Part shown: piece after piece, positions 52,608-60,998 of the stretch | Layout of the letters: the number at the start of each line of letters is the position of its first letter | How positions within the stretch are numbered: the stretch's first letter is position 1 | Assembly (NCBI RefSeq): GCF_947492965.1 | Contig: NZ_CANLOZ010000005.1 | Coordinates: 62,001 to 126,000 of the forward strand | DNA: 64,000 bases | Reading direction: 5' to 3' | Source of the DNA: an uncultured Aquimarina sp. | GTDB taxonomy: Bacteria > Bacteroidota > Bacteroidia > Flavobacteriales > Flavobacteriaceae | The notes under the pieces: generated by a model | What the model was told of the DNA's origin: nothing | The model's database searches: none | What the model saw: the letters and a program-made list of their open reading frames with translations, nothing else | Position numbers and translations under genes: made by a program

Positions 52608-53447
52608 ATGAAGAAAATATTAATTCTAGGAATACTCTTTTTGTATATTGGAAATACTTTTGGACAAATTGGACAAACAGAAAGAAAAGTTCCTTTTTCC
52701 ATAGCTGTTGCAGCTCATATCAAAAAATATAATCTCAAAAGTAATGAGGCGTACAAGGATCAGGATTTAGAATATGCGCAATTCTTATTTGATTCTTTAG
52801 TTCAAAACCATCTGGTTGGAACCTATATGGACGATTTTAAAATGAGTCCATTAAAAGGAGAGCCTATCTCATTTAAAGAAATAGAAAAACCTATATTTCT
52901 TATTACCTATGCTACATGGTGTGTTCCTGGGATAGGAGAAATACCAGCACTAAATGACCTTGCTGATAAATTCCATGATCAAATTGATTTTATTGTCTTG
53001 TTTTGGGACACAAAAGAAAGATTAAAGGAGAAAGTAGGTGAATATAGTGAAAACATACAGCTTCTATATGTTAATGAGCTTACGAATCAAAACTCCTACA
53101 TTATTAATAACCTAAAACATTCTTTAGGTTTTCCGATGATGTATTTTATGGATAACGAAAAGAAGTTATTGGATATTCGTAAAATTGTTACACATCACTC
53201 TAGTGAAACACTAAGCAACTCTTATACGATACACTATAACTCATTGTCCAAAGGTGTCTCTTTATTAATAGCAGATCTTGATGCTAAAGGTGAATTAGTC
53301 CCTAAAGCTGAAGAGGAAGAAAAGAAAAAGTCTAGAGAAAGAGGAGATACTCGTACCCAAGAAGAACGTGACATCGATGAAGAGTACGAACGCTATCGAA
53401 GAGAAAAAGACTCTTTAGAAAATCAAAGAAGAAGAGATAATAAATAA
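52608..53447 (+). CDS. Secreted thioredoxin-fold protein lacking the second active-site Cys
   Basis: This 279-residue protein has a signal peptide (to about residue 19, ending TFGQ) and a thioredoxin fold of TlpA/ResA type: FLITYATWCVPGIGEIPALN where WC-x-P-C would be usual. The second Cys is Gly, so dithiol exchange by this pair is not possible; chaperone-like or mono-thiol roles remain. The last 45 residues are an unusual charged tail rich in E, R and K (EEEEKKKSRERGDTR). No other gene in the region shares this fold. Confidence 0.75.
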   Translation: MKKILILGILFLYIGNTFGQIGQTERKVPFSIAVAAHIKKYNLKSNEAYKDQDLEYAQFLFDSLVQNHLVGTYMDDFKMSPLKGEPISFKEIEKPIFLITYATWCVPGIGEIPALNDLADKFHDQIDFIVLFWDTKERLKEKVGEYSENIQLLYVNELTNQNSYIINNLKHSLGFPMMYFMDNEKKLLDIRKIVTHHSSETLSNSYTIHYNSLSKGVSLLIADLDAKGELVPKAEEEEKKKSRERGDTRTQEERDIDEEYERYRREKDSLENQRRRDNK

Positions 53448-53680
53448 GAACATCCTTTTATCTCTTAATCCTTAATCATTATTTACCAAGATTACTATTA
53501 TCTTTAATCAGATTACCAAGATGGATAATCATTGATAATCTTACCCATATATATAAGGTATTTATATCACATCTCTCAAAAATTTAACCTTAGTAGTATT
53601 AAAGTGACCGTAGTGTAACCTTAGTTTTACAATAAGCTAATTTAAGTTTCATTTATTGTGCGAAATTTAAAATTACAAAA
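53448..53680 (+). promoter_or_regulatory. glpQ upstream region with two pairs of direct repeats
   Basis: TTACCAAGAT occurs at 53483-53492 and 53513-53522 (30 bases apart) and TAACCTTAG at 53585-53593 and 53616-53624 (31 bases apart). Both pairs are about three helical turns apart. I see no consensus -7 element here. They could be activator sites for glpQ; inference only. Confidence 0.4.
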
Positions 53681-54826
53681 ATGAAAACTCTTAAACGTAT
53701 TACACTATTATCATTAATTATTACAATGATTACTTCTTGTGACTTCATTGATGATTCCAGTGGTGATCCAGGATCTGGTGATGATCAAAGACCTTTAATA
53801 ATTGCTCATAGAGGTGCACAATCAGTATTACCAGAACATACTTTAGAAGGATATGCCAAAGCTGCTGAATTGGATGCAGATTTTATCGAACCAGATTTAG
53901 TACTTACCAAAGATGGTCATTTAATTGCTCGTCATGAACCTTTTCTTTCTAGTACAACAAATGTTTCTGAACTTCCTGAGTTTGCTAATTTAAAAACCAC
54001 TAAAAACTTAGATGGTAAAATGATCACTGATTGGTTTGCCTCAGATTTTACTCTTGCCCAAATCAAAACTCTTAAAGCAATACAACCGTTTAATGGAAGA
54101 CCTACGGATTTTGACAACTTATTTGATATCCCAACTTTCGAGGAGATCATCTTACTGGCAAAAAAAGAATCTATTAAAAGAGGTAGAACTGTAGGTATCT
54201 ATCCTGAGATTAAACATCCTTTATTTCATAATGAGATTTTTGGAACACATTTTATGGAAAACAAATTATTACAAGTGCTTTCTAAATATCATATAAATAG
54301 AAAAAGTGCTCCAGTATTTGTTCAGTGTTTTGAAGTAGAACCATTACAATATATCAATAACAAGTCTTCTGTAAAACTTGTACAATTAATTTCTACTTAT
54401 AATATTAACCAGGATGGATCTTTAGACTACAATGTTCCTGTAGGAGACTTCATATCTTATGGTGCTCCTTTCGATTTTTATAGTAATGGAGATCCTAGAA
54501 CCTACGAATTTTTCACCACTAGAGAAGGAATGGAATTCGCTGCTAGTTACGCTGACGGAATTGGTCCGTGGAAACCTTTCATCATTTCGTACAAAACAGA
54601 AGATTCTGGAGAGCTTACTTTATTACCTCCAACGGATTTTATAACCTTAGCACATGAAAACAATTTATTAGTACACCCATATACCTTTCGTAATGAAAAT
54701 ACACAATGGAGTGCTGGTAACCCTGAAGCAGAGTATCACTTATTTTTTGATGCGGGCGTAGACGGTCTTTTTACAGATTATACAGATGAAGCAGTTAATG
54801 CATTAGACACTTGGCAAAACTTATAA
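53681..54826 (+). CDS. glpQ: Glycerophosphodiester phosphodiesterase, lipoprotein
   Basis: The enzyme hydrolyses deacylated phospholipid headgroups to glycerol 3-phosphate and an alcohol. It has a lipobox ITSC (residues 17-20) and the GDPD pattern LIIAHRGAQSVLPEHTLEGY and DADFIEPDLVLTKDGHLIAR with catalytic His in AHRGA and a second in ARHEP; the metal site uses E and D of FIEPDLV. The length of 381 residues matches the periplasmic GlpQ class. It may supply phosphate or glycerol. The direct repeats upstream suggest specific regulation. Confidence 0.92.
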   Translation: MKTLKRITLLSLIITMITSCDFIDDSSGDPGSGDDQRPLIIAHRGAQSVLPEHTLEGYAKAAELDADFIEPDLVLTKDGHLIARHEPFLSSTTNVSELPEFANLKTTKNLDGKMITDWFASDFTLAQIKTLKAIQPFNGRPTDFDNLFDIPTFEEIILLAKKESIKRGRTVGIYPEIKHPLFHNEIFGTHFMENKLLQVLSKYHINRKSAPVFVQCFEVEPLQYINNKSSVKLVQLISTYNINQDGSLDYNVPVGDFISYGAPFDFYSNGDPRTYEFFTTREGMEFAASYADGIGPWKPFIISYKTEDSGELTLLPPTDFITLAHENNLLVHPYTFRNENTQWSAGNPEAEYHLFFDAGVDGLFTDYTDEAVNALDTWQNL

Positions 54827-54865
54827 GTCTATATGTAGACCAAGAAATTATTCTATTTATATCAG

Positions 54866-54895
54866 AGCCTCTTTTTAATTAAAAAAGAGGCTTTC
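54866..54895 (+). terminator. Terminator between glpQ and the convergent TauE-like gene
   Basis: AGCCTCTTTTT and AAAAAAGAGGCT form a stem of 11 bp with a 4-base loop, followed by TTCTC. Its position 40 bases after the glpQ stop and 40 bases before the convergent gene end allows use in both directions. Confidence 0.8.
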
Positions 54896-54935
54896 TCATT
54901 GATATTAAAAAATTGTATTAGTTTGAATAAAGGGT

Positions 54936-55304
54936 TTATTTTCCAAAAATCATTTTAAGTGCTACTAATAAAAGCACACCACCAAATATTTTTTTTAGTG
55001 TTGACTGATTAACAGAAATAGCCAATTTACTGCCTAAATAACCTCCTACAATAAAGGTTATCGCAATAATCGCTGCAAATTTCCAATTTACATGCCCTTC
55101 TTTATAATAATTAAATGCTGCTAATAGTGTTACAGGAACTGAAAGCACAGCTAAACTAGTACCTTGTGCTTGATGCTGCGTAAAACCAACCCATAAGATT
55201 AAAAGAGGAATCATAACAACACTCCCACCTATGCCCATAGTTCCACTAAGAAAACCCGCTAGTAGTCCAATTACCACTAACGAAATAATAGTCATTGTAT
55301 CCAT
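54936..55304 (-). CDS. TauE/SafE-family membrane protein, half-size
   Basis: This 122-residue protein has four hydrophobic segments and the glycine-rich signature GFLSGTMGIGGSVVMIPLLI with LGSKLAISVNQSTLKKIFG. TauE/SafE anion exporters are usually about 250 residues with two such halves; here only one half exists, and the flanks show no second piece. Such half-size forms exist in Bacteroidetes and presumably dimerise. Substrate is unknown. There is no obvious operon partner. Confidence 0.75.
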   Translation of the reverse strand: MDTMTIISLVVIGLLAGFLSGTMGIGGSVVMIPLLILWVGFTQHQAQGTSLAVLSVPVTLLAAFNYYKEGHVNWKFAAIIAITFIVGGYLGSKLAISVNQSTLKKIFGGVLLLVALKMIFGK

Positions 55305-55377
55305 AACACAATTTTACAATAATTGTGGTAATCGTACATACATAAAACACGTAATTTTTATGGAAAAGCAATGAAGT

Positions 55378-56325
55378 TTATTGTCCCATTCCTGTTTTAT
55401 AATATCCTTCTCTAGGAATTTTAATTAGATATTCCTTACCTGTTCCATTGTTCAGGTGTGTTTCGCGTAACCAAGGGTTATGCAATTTTAAAATTTTATA
55501 ATTGATATTATATTTTGCTGCGAACTCGTTAAAATCTGCTATAGGCTCATCCACTAATACATTAAAAGTAGGAATATATTCATATAAGTCTTTTTGACTA
55601 AAATTAAATCCATACTTCTTAGGATTGCTAAGGATTTCTTTTACCGCAGCAATTCTAAACACATATCTTCCTGTTTCTTGTCCTAATAAAAGATCGTAAT
55701 ATGAAGTTGCTTTTTGTCGCTGCAATTGCTTGTTTATCCCAGCAGGACCAGCATTATATGCAGCTGCAGCTAGTGTCCAGCTACCAAAACGCTCTTTTGC
55801 ATTTTTTAAATACTTACAGGCAACTCTTGTAGATTTTTCTATATGATAACGCTCGTCTACATTATTATTCACTTCTAGACCATATTCTTTTCCAGTTGTC
55901 TTTAGAATTTGCCAGAAACCAGTAGCTCTCGCTGGAGAAACAGCTTGTGTTAAACTACTTTCGATTACAGCAAGATATTTAAAATCATCAGGAACTCCTT
56001 CTTCTTTTAGAATCGGTTCTATAATCGGAAAATATTTATTAGCTCTTTTAAAAAGCAACAAACCGTTAGATTGCCAGTATGTATTTACTAATAGCTCTCT
56101 ATCCATTCGCTCTCGAATATCAGGGTTTTCAACCGGAACTAACTCACCAGCGAAATTGATATTCTCTGGCATAGGTACAGCATAGACATTGTAGTCATTA
56201 ATCAACTTTTCTTCTAAAAGTTCTTGCGCAATTGGTTTTTGAGGTTCTTCTTGGGTGGCGTTAACCAAAATACTAAAGGTAAATAGCGCACCTAAAAAAA
56301 TCAGCATTTTTCTAATCATCTTCAT
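55378..56325 (-). CDS. Lytic murein transglycosylase (MltD/SLT-like)
   Basis: I start at the ATG at 56323-56325, which gives a proper signal peptide (MKMIRKMLIFLGALFTFSIL), instead of 24 codons earlier. The SLT domain shows the catalytic Glu in YLAVIESSLTQAVSPARATG, WQILKTTGKEYGLEVN and the AYNAGPAGINKQL motif. A C-terminal domain (KDLYEYIPTFNVLVDEPIAD, then YLIKIPREGYYKTG) is LysM-like in shape but I cannot confirm it. It cleaves peptidoglycan in the periplasm. The hydrolase gene lies 72 bases upstream. Confidence 0.88.
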   Translation of the reverse strand: MKMIRKMLIFLGALFTFSILVNATQEEPQKPIAQELLEEKLINDYNVYAVPMPENINFAGELVPVENPDIRERMDRELLVNTYWQSNGLLLFKRANKYFPIIEPILKEEGVPDDFKYLAVIESSLTQAVSPARATGFWQILKTTGKEYGLEVNNNVDERYHIEKSTRVACKYLKNAKERFGSWTLAAAAYNAGPAGINKQLQRQKATSYYDLLLGQETGRYVFRIAAVKEILSNPKKYGFNFSQKDLYEYIPTFNVLVDEPIADFNEFAAKYNINYKILKLHNPWLRETHLNNGTGKEYLIKIPREGYYKTGMGQ

Positions 56326-56397
56326 GTTTAAGTAGGTTTTATAGGGGAAATACTTTCTAAGTTTCCAAAATAATGTAAAATATTGGAATATCGGCAA

Positions 56398-57057
56398 TTA
56401 ATTCTCAATAATTTCAGGTAAATGCTTATTAAACCACCTTGCACGGTTAATAATCATGACATGAGTACCTTTTTCAACTGTTATACAGCTATCTACATAC
56501 GAAATAGGAAAAACAATATCTTTATCTCCATGGATGTGAACTATCCCATCAATAGATTCTTCCTGATCCCAGCATACTATTTTTTCTATGGCCCAATCTA
56601 AATACGTTTTATCATTTACAGATAAATACTTTTGATACATCGCTGCTCTTTTTTTGGCGAAGTCTCCAAAAGCTAGTTTTTCCCAATTATCAATTTTAGA
56701 AACCAAAGAAGTAGGCATTAATTTATACGCCTTAGTCTTGCGAACAATATGCATTCGTTTAGGTAATTCGTACTTGTTTTTAACACTCGAAATAATTATT
56801 AATTTCTTTAATTTCAAATACTTACTCATTTCCTGAACCATAATCCCTCCAAAAGAAACACCTATTAGCACACAATTTTCATGCTCAATCTCTTCGCACA
56901 TTCGCTTGGCATACGCTTCTATCGATTCATTTTTATCCGGAATCTTCCAAGGAAGTGTATGAGTTTGATAAGATACCTCAGGTAATTTTATAAATTCAAA
57001 AATGGATACATCTGCAGCCATGCCTGGAACGAAATAAACATGGGTAACTTCCTTCAT
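56398..57057 (-). CDS. Alpha/beta-hydrolase
   Basis: This 219-residue cytosolic protein has the start THVYFVPGMAADVSIFEFIK, a nucleophile elbow CVLIGVSFGGIMVQEM (Ser in GVSFGG), the acid in HIHGDKDIVFP and His in KGTHVMI. The fold is complete but without a lid large enough to suggest a lipase. Substrate is unknown. It is the first gene of a two-gene unit with the transglycosylase. Confidence 0.82.
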   Translation of the reverse strand: MKEVTHVYFVPGMAADVSIFEFIKLPEVSYQTHTLPWKIPDKNESIEAYAKRMCEEIEHENCVLIGVSFGGIMVQEMSKYLKLKKLIIISSVKNKYELPKRMHIVRKTKAYKLMPTSLVSKIDNWEKLAFGDFAKKRAAMYQKYLSVNDKTYLDWAIEKIVCWDQEESIDGIVHIHGDKDIVFPISYVDSCITVEKGTHVMIINRARWFNKHLPEIIEN

Positions 57058-57104
57058 ACTAGGTATTTTAACAGTGATTTATCAGTTTAAAGTTCTAATT
57101 TTCT

Positions 57105-57112
57105 TATCTTTG
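57105..57112 (+). promoter_or_regulatory. -7-like element in the 57058-57330 gap
   Basis: TATCTTTG matches TANNTTTG on the plus strand, but a TTG at the right spacing is not seen. If used it would give a 5' UTR of about 210 bases before the gene at 57331. The rest of this 273-base gap is AT-rich and shows nothing else. Confidence 0.35.
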
Positions 57113-57330
57113 CAGCTCAAAACTATAGTAATACTTTATCAGAAAAAAGTAAACAGGGTATTAAATTATTGTAAAAGGAAAAAAATAGACTAACAAATCT
57201 TAGTTAGGCTTGTTACAAATTAACAAAATTTCATCCAACTTTTACATGGTTTTTATGCTATTTTAATTTTCTAAAAAGCAGCTATAGCTTTCGAAAATCT
57301 TTTAATTTTTTAAATAGTAAATTAAAACAT

Positions 57331-57642
57331 ATGGAGAACATGAGCGATGTCGAATTAGAGATAGTAGACAATGAATTCCTAAGACAATTCGAAACTACTA
57401 TTGAAGGTCAGAAATCAAAGATCGAGTATGCTCAACAAGAGAGAAAAATATTCCTTACCAAGCTTGTAATGAGCGAAGAGCAAATAGAAAAGGGATATTC
57501 AGAAGATTTTATAGTAGCTGTTTTTAATATTATCGAAGAGCGTAATATTAGACTTGTTCCTACGAGCCCTATCATCGCTAAGTTTATGCGAAAGAATAGA
57601 AGAAAATACAAAGATTTACTTCCTGTTGGCATTAATATATAG
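57331..57642 (+). CDS. Small GNAT-like (PF14542-type) protein
   Basis: This 103-residue ORF reads like the small N-acetyltransferase-like proteins with a YBR-type core: EIVDNEFLRQFETTIEGQKS, KIEYAQQERKIFLTKLVMSE, then RLVPTSPIIAKFMRKNRRKY, ending LLPVGINI. The P-x-x-x-x-F-x-R-K segment resembles the acetyl-CoA edge of YjdJ-like minimal GNATs. An alternative start is Met4 (57340). It is followed by a good terminator and is monocistronic. Function is unknown. Confidence 0.7.
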   Translation: MENMSDVELEIVDNEFLRQFETTIEGQKSKIEYAQQERKIFLTKLVMSEEQIEKGYSEDFIVAVFNIIEERNIRLVPTSPIIAKFMRKNRRKYKDLLPVGINI

Positions 57643-57664
57643 TCGCACCGAGTAAATTAAAAAA

Positions 57665-57698
57665 AGTAAAGCCTGCTTATCAGCAGGCTTTTTATTTT
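57665..57698 (+). terminator. Terminator after the small GNAT-like gene
   Basis: AAAGCCTGCT (57668-57677) pairs with AGCAGGCTTT (57682-57691) around TATC, followed by TTATTTT. The same stem faces mtaB, whose stop is at 57723, with an A-run on that side, so it may act both ways. Confidence 0.88.
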
Positions 57699-57722
57699 AA
57701 TAGAATCATTGTAAGATTGCTT

Positions 57723-59039
57723 TTATAGTAAATCAAAACGTACCATCCCATCATCATCAATATGCGTCAATTTTACCTTTCGCAAGGTATTTACATAAGA
57801 AGGATCCCAAGGCATTTTTACTTTTACATAATTCTCGGTAAAACCATGAATATATCCTTCTTTATTCTCAGATTCGAATAAGACTGTTCGCTCCGTTCCT
57901 ATCTGACTCTCATAGAAAGCTCTTCTCTTCTTTACAGAAAGCCCTCGTAACATCTTACTTCTCTTTTTTCGTATATTCTGCGGCACTACTCCATCCAAGG
58001 AAGCTGCCACCGTATTTTCCCTTTCAGAATAGGTAAAAACATGCAAATAAGATATATCTAATTCTGACAAAAAGTTATAGGTATCTAAAAAATAATCATC
58101 TGTTTCTCCCGGAAAACCAACAATAACATCTACTCCGATACACGCATGAGGCATAACCTCTTTGATCTTTTTTACGCGATCTACATATAAATCACTCAAA
58201 TATCTGCGTCGCATCATTTTTAACACCTCATCACTTCCTGATTGTAAAGGAATATGAAAATGAGGAACAAAAGTTCTCGACTGAGAAACAAAATCTATCG
58301 TTTCATTTTTTAACAAGTTCGGTTCTATTGAAGAAATTCGCAAACGCTCTATACCATCAACTTTATCCAAGGCTTGAACTAGTTCAAAAAAGGTATGCTC
58401 ATGTTTTTTGTTTCCAAATTCCCCTTTTCCATAATCACCAATATTTACTCCAGTAAGAACAATCTCTTTGATTCCTTGTCCTGAAATCTCCTTTGCATTC
58501 TTCAACACATTTTCTAAAGTATCACTTCTAGAGATTCCTCTAGCCAAAGGAATTGTACAATAGGTACATTTATAATCACACCCATCTTGCACTTTTAAAA
58601 AAGCACGGGTTCGATCCCCTATCGAATAACTTCCTACATAAAAATCTGCTTCTTCTATCTCACAAGAATGGATTTCTCCAAACTCGTTTTTCGATAAATC
58701 ATTGATATAATCGGTGATCTTAAATTTTTCTGTGGCACCCAATACCAAATCAACACCATCAACCGCTACGAGTTCCTCTGGCTTCAATTGCGCATAGCAA
58801 CCTACTGCTGCCACAAAAGCATCCGGATTAGACTTTTGTGCCTGCTTTACAATGGTTTTAAATCTTTTATCAGCATTTTCAGTAACAGAACATGTATTGA
58901 TTACATAAATATCTGCATTCTCGGAAAAATCTACACGATCAAAGCCTTCATCCGTAAAACTTCGGGCAATGGTAGAGGTTTCCGAAAAATTCAGTTTACA
59001 ACCTAAGGTATAAAAAGCAACTTTTTTTCTCATCAACAT
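57723..59039 (-). CDS. mtaB: tRNA-t6A37 methylthiotransferase MtaB
   Basis: The enzyme adds a methylthio group to t6A37 of ANN-decoding tRNAs. This radical SAM methylthiotransferase of 438 residues has the UPF0004 domain (TLGCKLNFSETSTIARSF, NTCSVTENADKRF), the cluster motif DGCDYKCTYCTIPLARG and a C-terminal TRAM domain (TENYVKVKMPWDPSYVN). LQSGSDEVLKMMRRRY and DVIVGFPGETDDYF are typical. Met3 (59031-59033) is a possible start in place of Met1. Confidence 0.93.
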   Translation of the reverse strand: MLMRKKVAFYTLGCKLNFSETSTIARSFTDEGFDRVDFSENADIYVINTCSVTENADKRFKTIVKQAQKSNPDAFVAAVGCYAQLKPEELVAVDGVDLVLGATEKFKITDYINDLSKNEFGEIHSCEIEEADFYVGSYSIGDRTRAFLKVQDGCDYKCTYCTIPLARGISRSDTLENVLKNAKEISGQGIKEIVLTGVNIGDYGKGEFGNKKHEHTFFELVQALDKVDGIERLRISSIEPNLLKNETIDFVSQSRTFVPHFHIPLQSGSDEVLKMMRRRYLSDLYVDRVKKIKEVMPHACIGVDVIVGFPGETDDYFLDTYNFLSELDISYLHVFTYSERENTVAASLDGVVPQNIRKKRSKMLRGLSVKKRRAFYESQIGTERTVLFESENKEGYIHGFTENYVKVKMPWDPSYVNTLRKVKLTHIDDDGMVRFDLL

Positions 59040-59169
59040 TTATAAAGTCATTTCCACAGGGAAAGAAATCTATTTATATTTACACTGGTTTTTAATCCAT
59101 GATTCCAACTTTTGTTAGTATCCTAATTAAAAGCCGTCAAAGATACCAACAATAATTCGTTTACTAAAA

Positions 59170-60795
59170 TTGAAAATCAACCAATTAACTTCTTTAACTA
59201 ACTATTTTGTAGCAGTTTACTTTTGCCTTCTTTGTATTTCTTGTAATGAGACTAACAATAAGAATAAAGAACATTTGATATTTCGCTATAACGAATATTC
59301 TAATATCCAAACCTTAGATCCAGCTTTTGCCAGAAATCCTCCGATTATTTGGACCACAAATCAACTATTTAACAGCTTAGTACAACTTGATGACTCATTG
59401 CACGTACAACCTGATATTGCTAAACACTGGAATATTAGTGATGACAACCTAACATACACCTTCTTTTTAAGAAATGATGTAAAATTTCATAAACATCCAG
59501 AGTTCAAAACAACAGACAGTACCAGAATTGTTGTCGCCAAAGATTTTGAATATAGCTTCAATCGTCTTATAGATCCAAAAGTAGCTTCTCCAGGAAATTG
59601 GGTTTTAAAAAATGTCGAAAAATATAAAGCTATTAACGATACTACCTTTCAGATTAAATTAAAGAAACCGTTTCCTGCATTTCTCGGACTAATGAGCATG
59701 CGCTACTGCTCTGTAGTACCTAAGGAAATTGTGGAATTTTACGGAAGTGATTTTAGAGCTAATCCTATTGGCACTGGTCCGTTTAAATTCAAATTATGGG
59801 AAGAAAATATCAAACTCGTTCTTCGTAAAAACGAATTGTATTTTGAAAAAGACGCAACTGGAAAACAACTACCCTATCTTGAAGCTATCGCTGTAACTTT
59901 TTTACCAGACAAACAAACCGAATTTTTACAATTTGCAAAAGGAAAGATTGATTTCCTAAATAGTTTGGATGCTTCTTATAAAGATGAATTATTAACACCT
60001 AGTGGTAAGTTAAGAGAAAAATTCAAGGATAAGATTACATTTACCAAAAGCCCTTATTTAAATTCTGAATATCTGGGATTTTATCTGGATGGTGAAAATG
60101 ACGAAGTAAAATCAGAACTCATCAGAAAGGCCATTAATTATGGTTTTGATAGACAAAAAATGATCACCTATCTCAAAAACGGAGTTGGAACACCTGCAAA
60201 TAGCGGTTTTATACCAAACGGATTACCAGGATACAACCAACAAAAAGGATATACGTATCATCCTGAAAAGGCAGAGAAATTGATTAAAGAATACATACGA
60301 ATAAGCGGAAATAAAACTCCTACCATAAGGATTGCTACAGATAACAATTACCAAAGCTTATTTGAGTTTATCCAGCGAGAAATGGAGAAAGTAGGACTAA
60401 CTGTTGTTGTAGATGTTATGACACCTGCTACCATTCGAAAAAAGAAATGGAGTGGTGAATTGGATACGTTTAGAGCTAGTTGGATTGCAGATTATCCAGA
60501 TGCCGAAAACTTTTTATCTCCTTTCTATAGCAAAAACTTTACACCAAACGGTCCTAATTATACGCACTTCAAAAATGAGACTTTTGATCAATTATATGAG
60601 CAAAGTTTTTCTGTAACAGATCCAAAAATAAGAGAACAACTATATATTAAAATGGATTCTATCGTGATTGCCCACGCTCCTATTGTTCCTTTATATTATG
60701 ATCAGGCTACACGATTTGTTCAAAAAAATGTAAAAGGACTTACCAATAATCCACAAAACTTCCTGGTATTAAAACGAGTTTGGAAAGAAAAATAG
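59170..60795 (+). CDS. Oligopeptide-type solute-binding lipoprotein (SBP_bac_5)
   Basis: This 541-residue lipoprotein starts with TTG at 59170; no in-frame ATG lies near the start, and this start gives a good signal with lipobox CISC. Family 5 motifs include LDPAFARNPPIIWTTNQLFN, NLTYTFFLRNDVKFH, ANPIGTGPFKFKLWEENIKL and KAINYGFDRQKM, with ETFDQLYEQSFSVTDPKIRE near the end. Such proteins bind peptides or related ligands for an ABC importer. No permease or ATPase gene is adjacent, so it is an orphan here. Confidence 0.85.
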   Translation: MKINQLTSLTNYFVAVYFCLLCISCNETNNKNKEHLIFRYNEYSNIQTLDPAFARNPPIIWTTNQLFNSLVQLDDSLHVQPDIAKHWNISDDNLTYTFFLRNDVKFHKHPEFKTTDSTRIVVAKDFEYSFNRLIDPKVASPGNWVLKNVEKYKAINDTTFQIKLKKPFPAFLGLMSMRYCSVVPKEIVEFYGSDFRANPIGTGPFKFKLWEENIKLVLRKNELYFEKDATGKQLPYLEAIAVTFLPDKQTEFLQFAKGKIDFLNSLDASYKDELLTPSGKLREKFKDKITFTKSPYLNSEYLGFYLDGENDEVKSELIRKAINYGFDRQKMITYLKNGVGTPANSGFIPNGLPGYNQQKGYTYHPEKAEKLIKEYIRISGNKTPTIRIATDNNYQSLFEFIQREMEKVGLTVVVDVMTPATIRKKKWSGELDTFRASWIADYPDAENFLSPFYSKNFTPNGPNYTHFKNETFDQLYEQSFSVTDPKIREQLYIKMDSIVIAHAPIVPLYYDQATRFVQKNVKGLTNNPQNFLVLKRVWKEK

Positions 60796-60828
60796 ATTTC
60801 AAAAAATCATCAAAGTAAGAAAATTAAC

Positions 60829-60844
60829 TTTTTATCGATAAAAA
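60829..60844. promoter_or_regulatory. 16-base perfect palindrome upstream of the lipocalin-like gene
   Basis: TTTTTATCGATAAAAA is an exact palindrome, followed within 10 bases by a half-site like ATTTTATCG. It lies 155 bases before the gene at 60999 and 34 bases after the binding-protein stop. It could be a regulator site or a short hairpin with weak stem; not decided. Confidence 0.4.
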
Positions 60845-60998
60845 CGGTATTTTATCGGTGAATTTTCCCTATATTCGGCATCGATTAATTTTAACTAACC
60901 CAAATCTTTTAAAATCAACCATCGAAATAGAGGCTTTAAAAACCTCTTTATTCTTTGGTAAATTTTATCTGACACTTAACATCTAAAACAAACAACAA

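Noticed and set aside
54459..54644. Plus-strand ORF inside glpQ
   Set aside because: It is an alternative frame of glpQ without its own features.
56326..56397. 24-residue N-terminal extension of the lytic transglycosylase
   Set aside because: It precedes a good signal peptide that starts at the ATG at 56323-56325, so the shorter start is preferred.
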